Assembly: GCA_016903695.1 (NCBI GenBank) | Contig: JADQBB010000009.1 | Span: 1 to 64,000 of the forward strand | DNA length: 64,000 nt | Direction: 5' to 3' | Origin: Chlorogloea purpurea SAG 13.99 | Lineage (GTDB): Bacteria; Cyanobacteriota; Cyanobacteriia; Cyanobacteriales; Microcystaceae | Shown: piece by piece, positions 52,496 to 61,815 of the stretch | How positions within the stretch are numbered: position 1 is the stretch's first letter | Layout: every line of letters begins with the position of its first letter | Position numbers and translations under genes: made by a program | The notes under the pieces: generated by a model | Database searches by the model: none | What the model saw: the letters and a program-made list of their open reading frames with translations, nothing else | Told to the model about the DNA's origin: nothing

Positions 52496-53824
52496 ATGAG
52501 CGAAACATCGATACAGCCAGCTAAAATCAGCAGAGTATTACCCCATTCGATCGCCCAAGAGATAGGATTCGAGTCGGGCGATTCTCTCGTATCTATAAAT
52601 GGTATCCGTCCGAGAGATCTTATCGATTATCAATATCTCTGTGCGGACGAAAATCTCTCCCTGGAAATCATCGATGCCGGGGGACAAACCCACGCAATCG
52701 ACATCGAGAAAGATTATGAAGACGATCTAGGGCTGGAGTTTGAAACCGCGCTATTTGACGGGCTGATCCAGTGTAATAACCGCTGTCCCTTCTGTTTCAT
52801 CGACCAACAGCCGCCAGGTAAACGTCAAACCCTATATCTCAAAGACGACGATTATCGTTTAAGCTTTCTCTACGGCAGCTATCTCACCCTGACCAATTTA
52901 ACGAGTAAAGAATGGGAGAGAATCGAGAATCTGCGGTTATCGCCCCTGTACGTTTCCGTCCACGCCACCGAACCGGATATAAGAATTAAATTACTGAAAA
53001 ATCCGAGGGCGGGGCAGATTTTAGAACAGTTAAAATGGTTCCAAGAAAGACGATTACAGATACACACTCAAGTCGTAGTTTGTCCTGGCATCAATGACGG
53101 TATACATTTAGAGAGAACTTTACTAGATTTAGTATCGTTTCACGAGGGAGATATTCCCGCGGTGGATTCAGTGGCGGTAGTGCCCGTGGGTTTAACTAGA
53201 TTTCGCCCGCCGGAGGATCAGTTAATCCCCGTCAGTAAAGAGAAAGCCCAAGAAGTTATCTTTCAAGTGCAACAATTACAAGCGGGATTCAAACAACAAT
53301 TCGGCAGTAATGTTGTGTGGCTTGCCGATGAATGGTTCTTGATAGCGAGAACTCAATTACCCCGACAATCTCACTATGAAACCTATCCACAAATCGGTAA
53401 CGGTGTCGGTTCGATACGACAATTTATCAAACAATTCCAAACCACCGCTAAAAAGTTATTGCCGAAAAAGATCGGTAAGCCAAAACATCTAGTATGGCTG
53501 GTGGGTAACGCGGTAGAAATAGCTTTCGAGCCGTTAGTGAAACAGTTAAACGCCGTGGAGGGCTTACGGGTAGATTTAATCGCTTTAAATAGTGTTTACT
53601 GGGGTCAAGAGATTACGGTCACGGGACTACTCACCGGGGAAGACTTACTAAAAGGATTGAAAGGCAAAGATTTAGGCGAGGGTATATTATTACCCTCGGT
53701 AATGTTAAAAGCGGGAGAGAATGTATTTTTAGACGACTTCACCCTAGAATTCGTGGAAACCCAGTTAGGCGTGAAAATATATCCCGTCGCCGGAGTCGAG
53801 GAATTGATCGCCGCTTGTTTATAA
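52496..53824 (+). CDS. TIGR03279-family radical SAM-like protein with PDZ and DUF512 domains
   Basis: A 442-residue protein with an N-terminal PDZ-like domain (RVLPHSIAQEIGFESGDSLVSINGIRPRDLIDY), a radical SAM-like cluster motif CNNRCPFC near residue 96 followed by FIDQQPPGKRQTLYLKDDDYRLSFLYGSYLTLTN, then a DUF512 region (VPVGLTRFRPPEDQLIP, ADEWF) and a C-terminal domain. The family is universal in cyanobacteria with relatives in clostridia, and its chemistry is not established. The stop TAA overlaps a following ATG as TAATG. Confidence 0.9.
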   Translation: MSETSIQPAKISRVLPHSIAQEIGFESGDSLVSINGIRPRDLIDYQYLCADENLSLEIIDAGGQTHAIDIEKDYEDDLGLEFETALFDGLIQCNNRCPFCFIDQQPPGKRQTLYLKDDDYRLSFLYGSYLTLTNLTSKEWERIENLRLSPLYVSVHATEPDIRIKLLKNPRAGQILEQLKWFQERRLQIHTQVVVCPGINDGIHLERTLLDLVSFHEGDIPAVDSVAVVPVGLTRFRPPEDQLIPVSKEKAQEVIFQVQQLQAGFKQQFGSNVVWLADEWFLIARTQLPRQSHYETYPQIGNGVGSIRQFIKQFQTTAKKLLPKKIGKPKHLVWLVGNAVEIAFEPLVKQLNAVEGLRVDLIALNSVYWGQEITVTGLLTGEDLLKGLKGKDLGEGILLPSVMLKAGENVFLDDFTLEFVETQLGVKIYPVAGVEELIAACL

Positions 53825-53889
53825 TGGTGCAAGATCTCAGTGAACACCAACTTGAGCTATTAAACCCAGAATTTATTCTAGATAAGGGT

Positions 53890-55761
53890 CTACTCTATCA
53901 GCCTGGTAATTTCTTTGAGGAAGATATAACTAAAGGGATTATCTTCACCTAGATCATACTGTTCGATCGAGCCTCTCACCTGCACCCTCACGGATTGACC
54001 CTGTTTGACGATCAAAGCGCCGTCTGGTAATAAATCCCTGCCTAACGCCATTTCTGTCGGGGTGGGATTATCGAGAATGACCAGATTACTACCGTTATAA
54101 GCCATCCCCTCTATCTCGAATATATCCTCGCTGTATTCGGCTATCAATAAATCCAAGCGGGGATGGCGCAGAAAACTGGTGACGCTGCTATTGTAGTCAA
54201 AGTTAACCCGTCTCTGGGAATGATTCAGCCAAACCCCCTCACGGGAAACAGTGCCGATCGTCCATTGGGGATGATGTAATAGGATATGGTTGATAATCTG
54301 GTAAATCTCCTCTTTCTCCAAGCGGTTGAAAGTAATAATAGGTACGCGGCTAGGGGTAGAAGGGGGGAAAAGATAATCCAGTATCAACCCTGGCACGTCT
54401 ACACTCTCCCCGATAGCCGGGTTGAGGTGCATATAGACTCCAGGGGCCGAATTGATCTCGATGATGCCGAAATTACCTTCTTTCCAAGACACCGATAAAT
54501 CTTCGGCGATCACATCTATACCCAAACACACTAACTGTAAATACTGGGCGATTTCTTGGGCGAGGATCATATTATCGGGGTGAATCGTTTTAGTAGCGTC
54601 GATACTGACTCCCCCCGATGATAAATTGGCCACCTTGCGTAAATAGACGAGTTCACCATCTTTCAATACCGTATCAAAAAACACGCCCTGTTCTCCTAAA
54701 TACTTCTCCATCACTTCATCGGTGATGATTTTCCCCAGGGGAGAAGTGGGAGTATCGAGTCGGGCCGGGGTTTGATTTTCCCTCTGGATTAATTCTTCCA
54801 CCGTAGACACACCATCACCGGTAATATAGGGAGGACGACGCTCGACGGCGGCGGCGAATTTTCCCCCGACACATAGTAAACGATAATCTGACCCTTTGAT
54901 ACTCTGTTCGACGATAATGGCATCGTGTCCCTCTAGCAGTGCTGATTGGGCGTTTAAAAAAGCGAACTGTAAACCTTGGTCGTCTTTGACGTTAGCTGTA
55001 ACGCCGATGCCTTTATGGCCCACCACAGGTTTTACAGCTACGGGATAGCCGAGAGTTTCCGCCGCAGCTAAAGCGCCTTTGAGAGTGTAGACGATACGCC
55101 CTTTCGGTGTGGGAAAGCCGCAGGTTTCCAAGAAGGCTTTACAGTCATCTTTTAAAGTAGTGAAGTCCGAGTCCAATCTACTGTCAACGGAAAAAGTGGT
55201 CGCTACTCCCCTCACTTGGTATTTACCATAACCGTACTGGATTAATCTTTCATCCCGTAAATACAGGGTGGGGATATTTTTATGCCAAGCCCTTTGTAGT
55301 AGGGAGTATACCGTCGGGCCTCCGTATGTGGAAGCCCGGAAGATTTTCTGTATTTTGGCGATTTCTTTTTGTATGGCAAAGGATTTATTGGCGCTGATAT
55401 ATTCGAGCCAGTCGCGTACTAATTGGATGACTTCGTAACTGGTTTTTTTATGGATGGATTGGAGGATAATTCGATCGCTTTTTTCCCCTTTCTCCACGCG
55501 ATAATCTTTCACGTAGAGCTCCATATCTAGCTTACTGATTTCTAAACTTAGTTTAGCGAATAATTCTGTATAGGACTCGGCGCTCAATCCTTGAAGGCGT
55601 GGTAAGTCACGAGAGACTTCATCACAGTAAGCTTCTACGGATAGGGGCCCGGCGGCTAAATCAACGCGAAAATCAAAGACAACGGCAGATGAGCCTAAAT
55701 AAGGGTTCGCACCGGGGTAGTGCTTAAAATTATAAACTTCAAATATTTGGGGAATGGTCAC
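53890..55761 (-). CDS. cphA2: CphA2-type cyanophycin synthetase
   Basis: A 623-residue enzyme, shorter than CphA1 (about 870). Domains: an N-terminal cyanophycin-specific domain to about residue 180; a central ATP-grasp domain (CKAFLETCGFPTPKGRIV, VAVKPVVGHKGIGVTANV, DAIIVEQSIKGSDYRLLCVGGKFAAAVERRPP, FGIIEINSAPGVYMHLNP); and a C-terminal part that lacks the Mur ligase P-loop GTNGKTT. This fits CphA2, which re-polymerises beta-Asp-Arg dipeptides into cyanophycin with one ATP-using site. No cphA1 or cyanophycinase is nearby. The start at 55761 gives the conserved ECY-like opening MTIPQIFEVYNFKHYPGANPYL. Confidence 0.88.
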   Translation of the reverse strand: MTIPQIFEVYNFKHYPGANPYLGSSAVVFDFRVDLAAGPLSVEAYCDEVSRDLPRLQGLSAESYTELFAKLSLEISKLDMELYVKDYRVEKGEKSDRIILQSIHKKTSYEVIQLVRDWLEYISANKSFAIQKEIAKIQKIFRASTYGGPTVYSLLQRAWHKNIPTLYLRDERLIQYGYGKYQVRGVATTFSVDSRLDSDFTTLKDDCKAFLETCGFPTPKGRIVYTLKGALAAAETLGYPVAVKPVVGHKGIGVTANVKDDQGLQFAFLNAQSALLEGHDAIIVEQSIKGSDYRLLCVGGKFAAAVERRPPYITGDGVSTVEELIQRENQTPARLDTPTSPLGKIITDEVMEKYLGEQGVFFDTVLKDGELVYLRKVANLSSGGVSIDATKTIHPDNMILAQEIAQYLQLVCLGIDVIAEDLSVSWKEGNFGIIEINSAPGVYMHLNPAIGESVDVPGLILDYLFPPSTPSRVPIITFNRLEKEEIYQIINHILLHHPQWTIGTVSREGVWLNHSQRRVNFDYNSSVTSFLRHPRLDLLIAEYSEDIFEIEGMAYNGSNLVILDNPTPTEMALGRDLLPDGALIVKQGQSVRVQVRGSIEQYDLGEDNPFSYIFLKEITRLIE

Positions 55762-55959
55762 GACTTAACTGTTTCAACATGAATAAACTTTTCTTTCACG
55801 GTACACCGATCGTCTCGCCCCCTACACTAACCTAACGGTAGAATTCTCGCCTCAATTGGCCAAATAAGCTTAATGTAATGTAGAAGTTTTTACCGAAATA
55901 ATGTATGATCTGCGTTATTGTAACGTTAGACTACACTCATACAAAAGCGAACTCTTAAT

Positions 55960-57192
55960 ATGCAGACACAATCACCTATACGGATAGGGTTTCTTTGCCA
56001 TGGGGATGTTTACGATCAGTCATCTATGAGCGGTTCACCAGCTTCGGCTTGGAAAGCTTTATCAAGGCATAACGTTAAATTATTTCATATTAATGCGGGT
56101 TTAAAAAAACAGGATAAACACTCATCATCCTTTAGCTATTTAAAGCAACCACTTGCTCAAAAATCTCTGAATTTATTTAATAAGATTTCCCAAAAAAGCC
56201 AAAAAATTTTGTTAAGACCTTTTGAATACAAAATTGTCTTAAATAATGCTATTGAGGAAGGAATCGCATTAACTGAAGTCATCAATAGGTTAGAATTAGA
56301 TGTGATTGTTGGCGTATGTGTGAGTAGAAGTATATACAATATAACAACTGAAGTTCCCATAGTCCATTCCAGTGATGCTACAGCTCTTTTACTTAACTCT
56401 ACTTACCCGGATAGATTAAACGCATCACAAGGCCACCGTAGAGCTTGCGAAGAGATAGAAAGAGGGGCGATGCAAAAAATCAGCGCCGGAGTTTTTCCCT
56501 CGTTGCGAACCTTAGAGTCGGCTATAAAAGATTACGGCTTGCCACGAGATAAAGGGTTTTTAGTACCTTTTGGAGCTAATGTCTTGCCACCTGAAAATAT
56601 GGTTATCACTCCCGATCCTCCTACTAATAAAAACCTGAAATTAATTGTCATAGCCTCTCAACCTAAACGGAAGCGGGTAGATTTTTGCTTGGAAATTACC
56701 GAGATATTAGTGCAGAAAGGTATTCAAGCAACCCTCAATTATATTGGCTCCCCTGATACGAAAATAATAAAATCACCATTAGTAAATTATTTAGGAAAAC
56801 TCCGGTTATCGGATGAAAAAGATAGACGTATTCATCAGCAAACCCTAGCAGAAAGCCACTTTTTACTACTGCCTTCCATCGGGGAAATGTACGGCATCGC
56901 ACCCTGTGAAGCGGCCCATTTTGGTAGACCTAGTTTAGTAAGTGACGTGGGCGGATTATCGACGGTTGTGGTTAATAATGAAACTGGCTTCGTGATGCCG
57001 CTCGATGCTAAGGCCGAGGACTATGCCAATATTATTGAACAACTTTGTTACCAAACCCAAAGATATATGGAAATATCCAATAATGCGCGCCGTAGAGCGG
57101 TTAATGAGCTTAATTGGGATAGTTGGAGCGTTAAAATGATGGACATCATTAGCCAAGTAATAGGTCAGAAATCAGTAACCAAAGTAAACTGA
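55960..57192 (+). CDS. Glycosyltransferase family 4-like protein
   Basis: A 410-residue GT-B transferase. The N-terminal half has RIGFLCHGDVYDQSSMSGSPASAW (donor/acceptor start), and the C-terminal half has KLIVIASQPKRKRVDFCLEI, the GSPDT-type segment, and the EX7E motif EMYGIAPCEAAHFGRPSLVSDVGG that binds nucleotide sugar. The base composition is clearly more AT-rich than its neighbours, with many AAA/ATA/ATT codons, suggesting recent acquisition. No other sugar genes flank it, so the target glycan is unknown. The start is preceded by an AT-rich 198-bp region. Confidence 0.85.
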   Translation: MQTQSPIRIGFLCHGDVYDQSSMSGSPASAWKALSRHNVKLFHINAGLKKQDKHSSSFSYLKQPLAQKSLNLFNKISQKSQKILLRPFEYKIVLNNAIEEGIALTEVINRLELDVIVGVCVSRSIYNITTEVPIVHSSDATALLLNSTYPDRLNASQGHRRACEEIERGAMQKISAGVFPSLRTLESAIKDYGLPRDKGFLVPFGANVLPPENMVITPDPPTNKNLKLIVIASQPKRKRVDFCLEITEILVQKGIQATLNYIGSPDTKIIKSPLVNYLGKLRLSDEKDRRIHQQTLAESHFLLLPSIGEMYGIAPCEAAHFGRPSLVSDVGGLSTVVVNNETGFVMPLDAKAEDYANIIEQLCYQTQRYMEISNNARRRAVNELNWDSWSVKMMDIISQVIGQKSVTKVN

Positions 57193-57243
57193 TAAACCGC
57201 ATTTGATTAGGTTGGCAAAATTTACCTGGTGGCGAATTATAGA

Positions 57244-59784
57244 TTATTGACCGATTAAAGTAAACGCGGCCCAATCTTTCGGGGCGGGATGATCTTTCAT
57301 GGTCGCCAGCATCGCCTGTCTCAGCGCTTGACCTTTATCGGGATTTTTTGCCAACCCGCTATAAAATTGTGTCATCAGTTGGGATGTGGGCGCATCGGGC
57401 ACGGCCCAGAGCGATACCATGACATTTTTCGCCCCCGCCGCCAGAAATGACCTGGATAACCCGATGACTCCATCGCCGACAATTTTTCCCGCCGCCGTGT
57501 CGCAGGCGCTTAAAACTACTAAATCCGCTTTCAGTTTCAAGTTAATAATTTCATCTACCGTTAACAATCCTTTATCTTGTCCCTGGGGTGCTAGTGCGAT
57601 CGCACCTCCCACGCGATAACCCGCATAGCGAGTATTGAGAGTGCCATCGGCATCCACGTCCAATAATCCATGAGTGGCCAGATGGACAATATCGCTGTTT
57701 TGCATTTTCGGGAGGATGTTAGCTTTACTGGCTTGGGCCCCTAAAATCGCTTGGGTGTTAAGGAGATTGGCGATCGAGCGGGCCTCTTGTTCAGCCCCCG
57801 GCAGGGGTGGTAATTGTTCGGGTTTACTACCGGGCCCGCTCAAAAGTGAAGGCATGGTGGGATTACCCACTACTAGGGCGCTTTCGAGTTTATAATCCCT
57901 CTTGGGAGTATTTCCTAATAATTGTAATACTTGGATACTGGGTGCGCCCAAGATGGTGTGATCTCGTATCAAGTAATTATTACCCCCTGAAGATAGGGCG
58001 GGGAAGGGTACTAAAAATAATTCTTCGTGGGGGATAAAAACGATCTTAGCGTTGGGGTCTGAGGGTAAACTGGCGGCTATAGGCGAGATCAATAATTTAT
58101 ATAACTTCTCTAAACTCTCCTGTTGATTGGCGGCCCCGGTGCCTCGTATGGCCAAGCCTCTACCGCCTACGCCTATGGCTGACCGACTATCATTAATCAA
58201 TTGACTTAAATTAATTCCCTCCCCGGCTAAATCTACTTGTTTAAAATTGATTTTACCATCGGGTAAAACCACCCATATATATAATTTTCCATCTTTATTT
58301 TTGGCTTCTTCCTTATCGTAAACCACCGAGTATTCTATCAAGGTAATCTGCTTATCGACGGCAATTTTTTTAATCTCGGCTAAAGAGAGGCTATCCACTT
58401 TTTGCTGGGTGTTCTTCTTGGCGAGAAACTCGACGAAGATTCTCGCCCTTCCGGCCTCCGCTATTTCTAAAGCCGATTCGGGTCGCTCGGATTTCACTAA
58501 TACCTGCTGTAGAATACGATAGCTACGTACCTCTCGATCGAACAAAGATAACTCGTCATCCTGCCTACTGGCTCCCTTTTCCCGTAGGGCCAATAAAACT
58601 CGAATACTCTCCCTGAGATTTTTTTCCGCGTCGGGTAGCTGATTCAATTTCAATTGCGCCGCGCCGACATTAGTTAACATCAAACCCACGCCGCGAGCGT
58701 AGTTAACTTCTTGGGCTATCTGTAAACTCTGCTGATAGTAACTAAGAGCTTGTTGGTAATTTTCCTGATAGTAATAGGCATCACCGAGACTACCTAACGC
58801 TTGCCCCTCCGCTTGCCGTCTTCCCAATTTCCTTTGAACCGCTAAATCCTGTTGTAGATAATCGATCGCCACTGCATAATTACCTAAATGAACCTGTACT
58901 AAGCCAATATTACCTATTAACTCCGCCACACTATCTTCGCTGTTTAAACCTTTAGCTATTTCTAAACCCTTCTCATAGGAATCTAAAGCAATTTGAAATT
59001 TCCCCTGACAGTAAGCTGCATTACCACGATTTTGTAAAAATCCTAACTGACGTTGGGGGTCATTTAAAGATTTTGCGGTTTCGTTGCCCCACTCATAAAA
59101 AGCCTCAGCGTATTGACAGTTACCCAACAGGTAATAACTATCTCCCAGATATTTTAAGCCCGTGGCTAAAATTTTCGGATTGTTAGTTTTTTGGGCGATG
59201 ATTACCACCTGTTGAAACACGGTAGCGGCGGCGGAGTAATTTTTAAGGTCATAATAAATAGTCCCTATATTACCTAAAGCTTGTATCTGTCCCGCTGTAT
59301 CGTTCGCTTGTCTGGCTAAGGCTAAACCTTGCTGATAATAATTAATAGCCGAGGTGTAATTTTTTAACTCCGTATAAGCTTGAGCTAGGTTTAGTACAGT
59401 CGATTGCAGTAACTCTTGATTTTGAGAGTTTTTTAAGAGAGAGACGCTACTTTCTAGAGCTTGAACCGCTTGTGCGTACTGTTTTAACTGTAGGAATAAA
59501 GACCCGAAATTAGACAGCAATCTTCCCTCTTGATATTTGTCACCTAACTGGCGATAGATGTTCAGGGCTTGTTGCCACGCCGCTAATGCTGACTCTAACT
59601 GTCCCGCTTGTAATAATTGAATTCCTTGTCTTTCCAATTGGTCGGCGCTGGATTTAAGAGAACTAGCATCCTGAGCGTAAGTTTTCTGAACCGTAAAAAT
59701 GCTGGTTTCGTTAACGGGAATAAGGCTCAAAAAACTCAAAACCGCCAAGGGGCAGGCGAGTCTAAAAATCGCTGTAGAGAACAC
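57244..59784 (-). CDS. Secreted TPR - CHAT peptidase domain protein
   Basis: An 846-residue protein with an N-terminal signal peptide (residues 1-37), about eight TPR units between residues 40 and 430 (NFGSLFLQLKQYAQAVQALESSVSLL; LGNIGTIYYDLKNYSAAATVFQQVVIIA) and a C-terminal CHAT domain with His705 in VHLATHGLLDVDAD and Cys761 in LVVLSACDTAAGK. Both catalytic residues are present. Signal peptide plus CHAT implies periplasmic or surface action. TPR-CHAT proteins are frequent in cyanobacteria and function is mostly unknown; roles in stress or protein turnover are suggested. Confidence 0.9.
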   Translation of the reverse strand: MFSTAIFRLACPLAVLSFLSLIPVNETSIFTVQKTYAQDASSLKSSADQLERQGIQLLQAGQLESALAAWQQALNIYRQLGDKYQEGRLLSNFGSLFLQLKQYAQAVQALESSVSLLKNSQNQELLQSTVLNLAQAYTELKNYTSAINYYQQGLALARQANDTAGQIQALGNIGTIYYDLKNYSAAATVFQQVVIIAQKTNNPKILATGLKYLGDSYYLLGNCQYAEAFYEWGNETAKSLNDPQRQLGFLQNRGNAAYCQGKFQIALDSYEKGLEIAKGLNSEDSVAELIGNIGLVQVHLGNYAVAIDYLQQDLAVQRKLGRRQAEGQALGSLGDAYYYQENYQQALSYYQQSLQIAQEVNYARGVGLMLTNVGAAQLKLNQLPDAEKNLRESIRVLLALREKGASRQDDELSLFDREVRSYRILQQVLVKSERPESALEIAEAGRARIFVEFLAKKNTQQKVDSLSLAEIKKIAVDKQITLIEYSVVYDKEEAKNKDGKLYIWVVLPDGKINFKQVDLAGEGINLSQLINDSRSAIGVGGRGLAIRGTGAANQQESLEKLYKLLISPIAASLPSDPNAKIVFIPHEELFLVPFPALSSGGNNYLIRDHTILGAPSIQVLQLLGNTPKRDYKLESALVVGNPTMPSLLSGPGSKPEQLPPLPGAEQEARSIANLLNTQAILGAQASKANILPKMQNSDIVHLATHGLLDVDADGTLNTRYAGYRVGGAIALAPQGQDKGLLTVDEIINLKLKADLVVLSACDTAAGKIVGDGVIGLSRSFLAAGAKNVMVSLWAVPDAPTSQLMTQFYSGLAKNPDKGQALRQAMLATMKDHPAPKDWAAFTLIGQ

Positions 59785-59873
59785 GGTTTACCTCTGCAAA
59801 GATCAATGTTCTTTAATGATGGCTAAAAAATACCGAAGATCATCATAATTTAAGTATTTTTTACAAAAGTAGG

Positions 59874-61058
59874 TTAGCCATTAAAACGCCATAACAACCA
59901 AGCGCCGAGGGAAAGTCCCATCAGATTCGGTATCCATGCCGCCAAAACGGGAGTTAATACCCCGATCAAGCCTAAACTGCCGATCAAGAAACTCAGTAGA
60001 TAATATAAGAATACGATCGATACACAAAACCCGAAACTTGTACCCCGCCCCATTTGTTGCGGGAGAGAACCGAAAGTGGCACCGATGAGGCCGAATATGA
60101 GACAGACGAAAGGAAAAGAAATTTTTTGCTGGATTCTCACCTGAAACATTCTCACTTTTTTTTCATCGCCGCCCAATTGTAAAAGATGTAAATATTGGCT
60201 CGCTTGTATAATATTCATCTCGTAAGGGTCACGGGCCTGACTGGCAAACTCGAATACTTCTTTCGGTAGGGAAAAGGTTTTATGCTTGAAGGGAATAGTT
60301 CGCTCGTAGGATGAATCTGGTAAAGTTAGTAAATATTGTGTGCCGTTAAAAAAATCCCAATTATTCTTCTCTGGGTTCCATGAGGCGGAATCAGAAATTA
60401 CTATCTCTCTTAACTCTTGTTTGAGCCAGGTTAATATGGTTAAAGATTTCATCTCTTTTCCATCAAATTCTTTAGCGTAGAATAAGCTTTTGAGAATACG
60501 CTCGGTACTACCGTCAGCTAAGGTGTTAATCTCGTAGTTAGGATAGAAAATGTCTTTATTCTGCCAGAAGTTCTGCTCGGCTTTGATAGATTTTACTAGG
60601 ATAGCAGTGGCCCGAAAGTTCGCCGCCGGCACTACCAATTCGTTAAATAGAAAAGTAATCCCCGTCACGATCAAACTCATGACCAAGGCGGGTATTACCA
60701 AGCGATAAAGGCTGATGCCACAACTGCGAAAAGCGATCGTTTCGCTGTCGCTACTGAAACGCCCGTAAGTCAACAGAGTAGATAGCAAAATCGACACGGG
60801 TAAAGCGTAAGAAACGAATTCGGGAACTTTTAGCAGGAGGATTTCTAAAGCTTCTCTGATGGGTAGATTGGAGTCAATGATTTTGTTAGCCAGGTCGGAG
60901 AGATTACCCACCGCTACCCCCAGGGAAGCGAATAAACCGACGCTAAATAGGAAGGAGGGCAGTATTTGACCGATGATATAGCGATCGAGCAGTGATAGGC
61001 CGTATTTTCCTACTTTCCACTCCTTATATCTGGATTTAACTAACTTGATCACACTCAT
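59874..61058 (-). CDS. LptF/LptG family lipopolysaccharide export permease
   Basis: A 394-residue membrane protein with six helices in two sets of three, flanking a periplasmic domain. N-terminal LSLLDRYIIGQILPSFLFSVGLFASLGVAVGNLSDLA, PEFVSYALPVSILLSTLLTYGRFSSDSETIAFRSCGISLYRLVIPALV, and C-terminal LIFGLIGATFGSLPQQMGRGTSFGFCVSIVFLYYLLSF are typical of LptF/G permeases, which work with the LptB ATPase to move LPS out of the inner membrane. Cyanobacteria often have one LptF/G protein. No lptB nearby. The transcript may begin downstream of tRNA-Glu, which lies 124 bp upstream on the same strand. Confidence 0.88.
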   Translation of the reverse strand: MSVIKLVKSRYKEWKVGKYGLSLLDRYIIGQILPSFLFSVGLFASLGVAVGNLSDLANKIIDSNLPIREALEILLLKVPEFVSYALPVSILLSTLLTYGRFSSDSETIAFRSCGISLYRLVIPALVMSLIVTGITFLFNELVVPAANFRATAILVKSIKAEQNFWQNKDIFYPNYEINTLADGSTERILKSLFYAKEFDGKEMKSLTILTWLKQELREIVISDSASWNPEKNNWDFFNGTQYLLTLPDSSYERTIPFKHKTFSLPKEVFEFASQARDPYEMNIIQASQYLHLLQLGGDEKKVRMFQVRIQQKISFPFVCLIFGLIGATFGSLPQQMGRGTSFGFCVSIVFLYYLLSFLIGSLGLIGVLTPVLAAWIPNLMGLSLGAWLLWRFNG

Positions 61059-61182
61059 CGCTTACTGACAGGCTCTATCTTTTATATCATGCCCCGCAAA
61101 CGGCGATTTTTGTTCCCATTCAGGGTGTAATTTTTTCTCATCAACCGTTTATCAACGGCGATGACTTTAACTGGCTTTTTTA

Positions 61183-61255
61183 TACCCCCAAGGGAATTCG
61201 AATCCCTGTCGCCTCCGTGAAAGGGAGGTGTCCTGGGCCACTAGACGATGGGGGC
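61183..61255 (-). tRNA. trnE: tRNA-Glu (TTC)
   Basis: Minus-strand cloverleaf with acceptor GCCCCCA/TGGGGGT (G1-U72 wobble, A73 discriminator as in cyanobacterial tRNA-Glu), D arm TCGTCTAGTGGCCCAGGACA, anticodon stem CCTCC/GGAGG with loop CTTTCAC (anticodon TTC), and T arm CAGGGATTCGAATTCCCTT. In cyanobacteria this tRNA serves both translation and the glutamyl-tRNA route to tetrapyrroles. Confidence 0.96.
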
Positions 61256-61433
61256 TTGGACTTTCTTTTCACACGTTTTCTACTATAACCCGGTTTTTAA
61301 TATCCGTCAAGTAAGTTTTTCAAGGACATATTTAATGTAGTGTGCCGGTTTTAAATCTGTCCTAAGACGTATTGCGACTAGGCATAAATGCGTTATATTA
61401 ATGGAGTGTGAGGAGAGAATAGTAATAGAAAAG

Positions 61434-61649
61434 CCTCTGGGGTCGAAACACGGCAAGACTCCCAGAGGTTTTTCATTGGGAAGATCCCATTTTTGCGACT
61501 ACAGGCAGGGAATTTATTCCCTGCCTAATAACTCAAGTCGTCTTAAGACGACTTCTGCTATGAGACCGTGATTAAAATCACGGTCGGGTAAGGGATATAT
61601 TACATAATTGGGATGCTCCCTTTTTCATTGGCCGGGCGAAAAAACCGGC
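61434..61649. repeat. Array of five inverted repeats upstream of ilvB
   Basis: Within about 215 bp are: CCTCTGGG/CCCAGAGG (61434-61468, 19-nt loop, T run after it on both strands); AGGCAGGGAA/TTCCCTGCCT (61503-61526, 4-nt loop); the perfect palindrome AAGTCGTCTTAAGACGACTT (61535-61554); GACCGTGATT/AATCACGGTC (61564-61585); and GCCGG/CCGGC (61631-61649). This is in the non-coding stretch between tRNA-Glu and ilvB. The first may be a terminator. The rest could be a MITE, an IS200/IS605 end remnant or an ilvB leader structure. Confidence 0.85.
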
Positions 61650-61815
61650 GCTCGGTAAGGACGGAGGGGTGTGACAGTTTTCACTTCAAAAAATACATAA
61701 AATAAAGTCAAATACAATACACTAGAAATAGATAATCTGTCTTTTGTTATCATATAAGTTGCGAGATAGGCAACATATTGGTTATTTAGTTGTAAAAAAT
61801 TGGACGGTCTGCCCT

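Noticed and set aside
61401..61571. 56-codon frame across the ilvB-upstream hairpins
   Set aside because: Coding across perfect palindromes is a by-product of the inverted repeats, and the product matches nothing.
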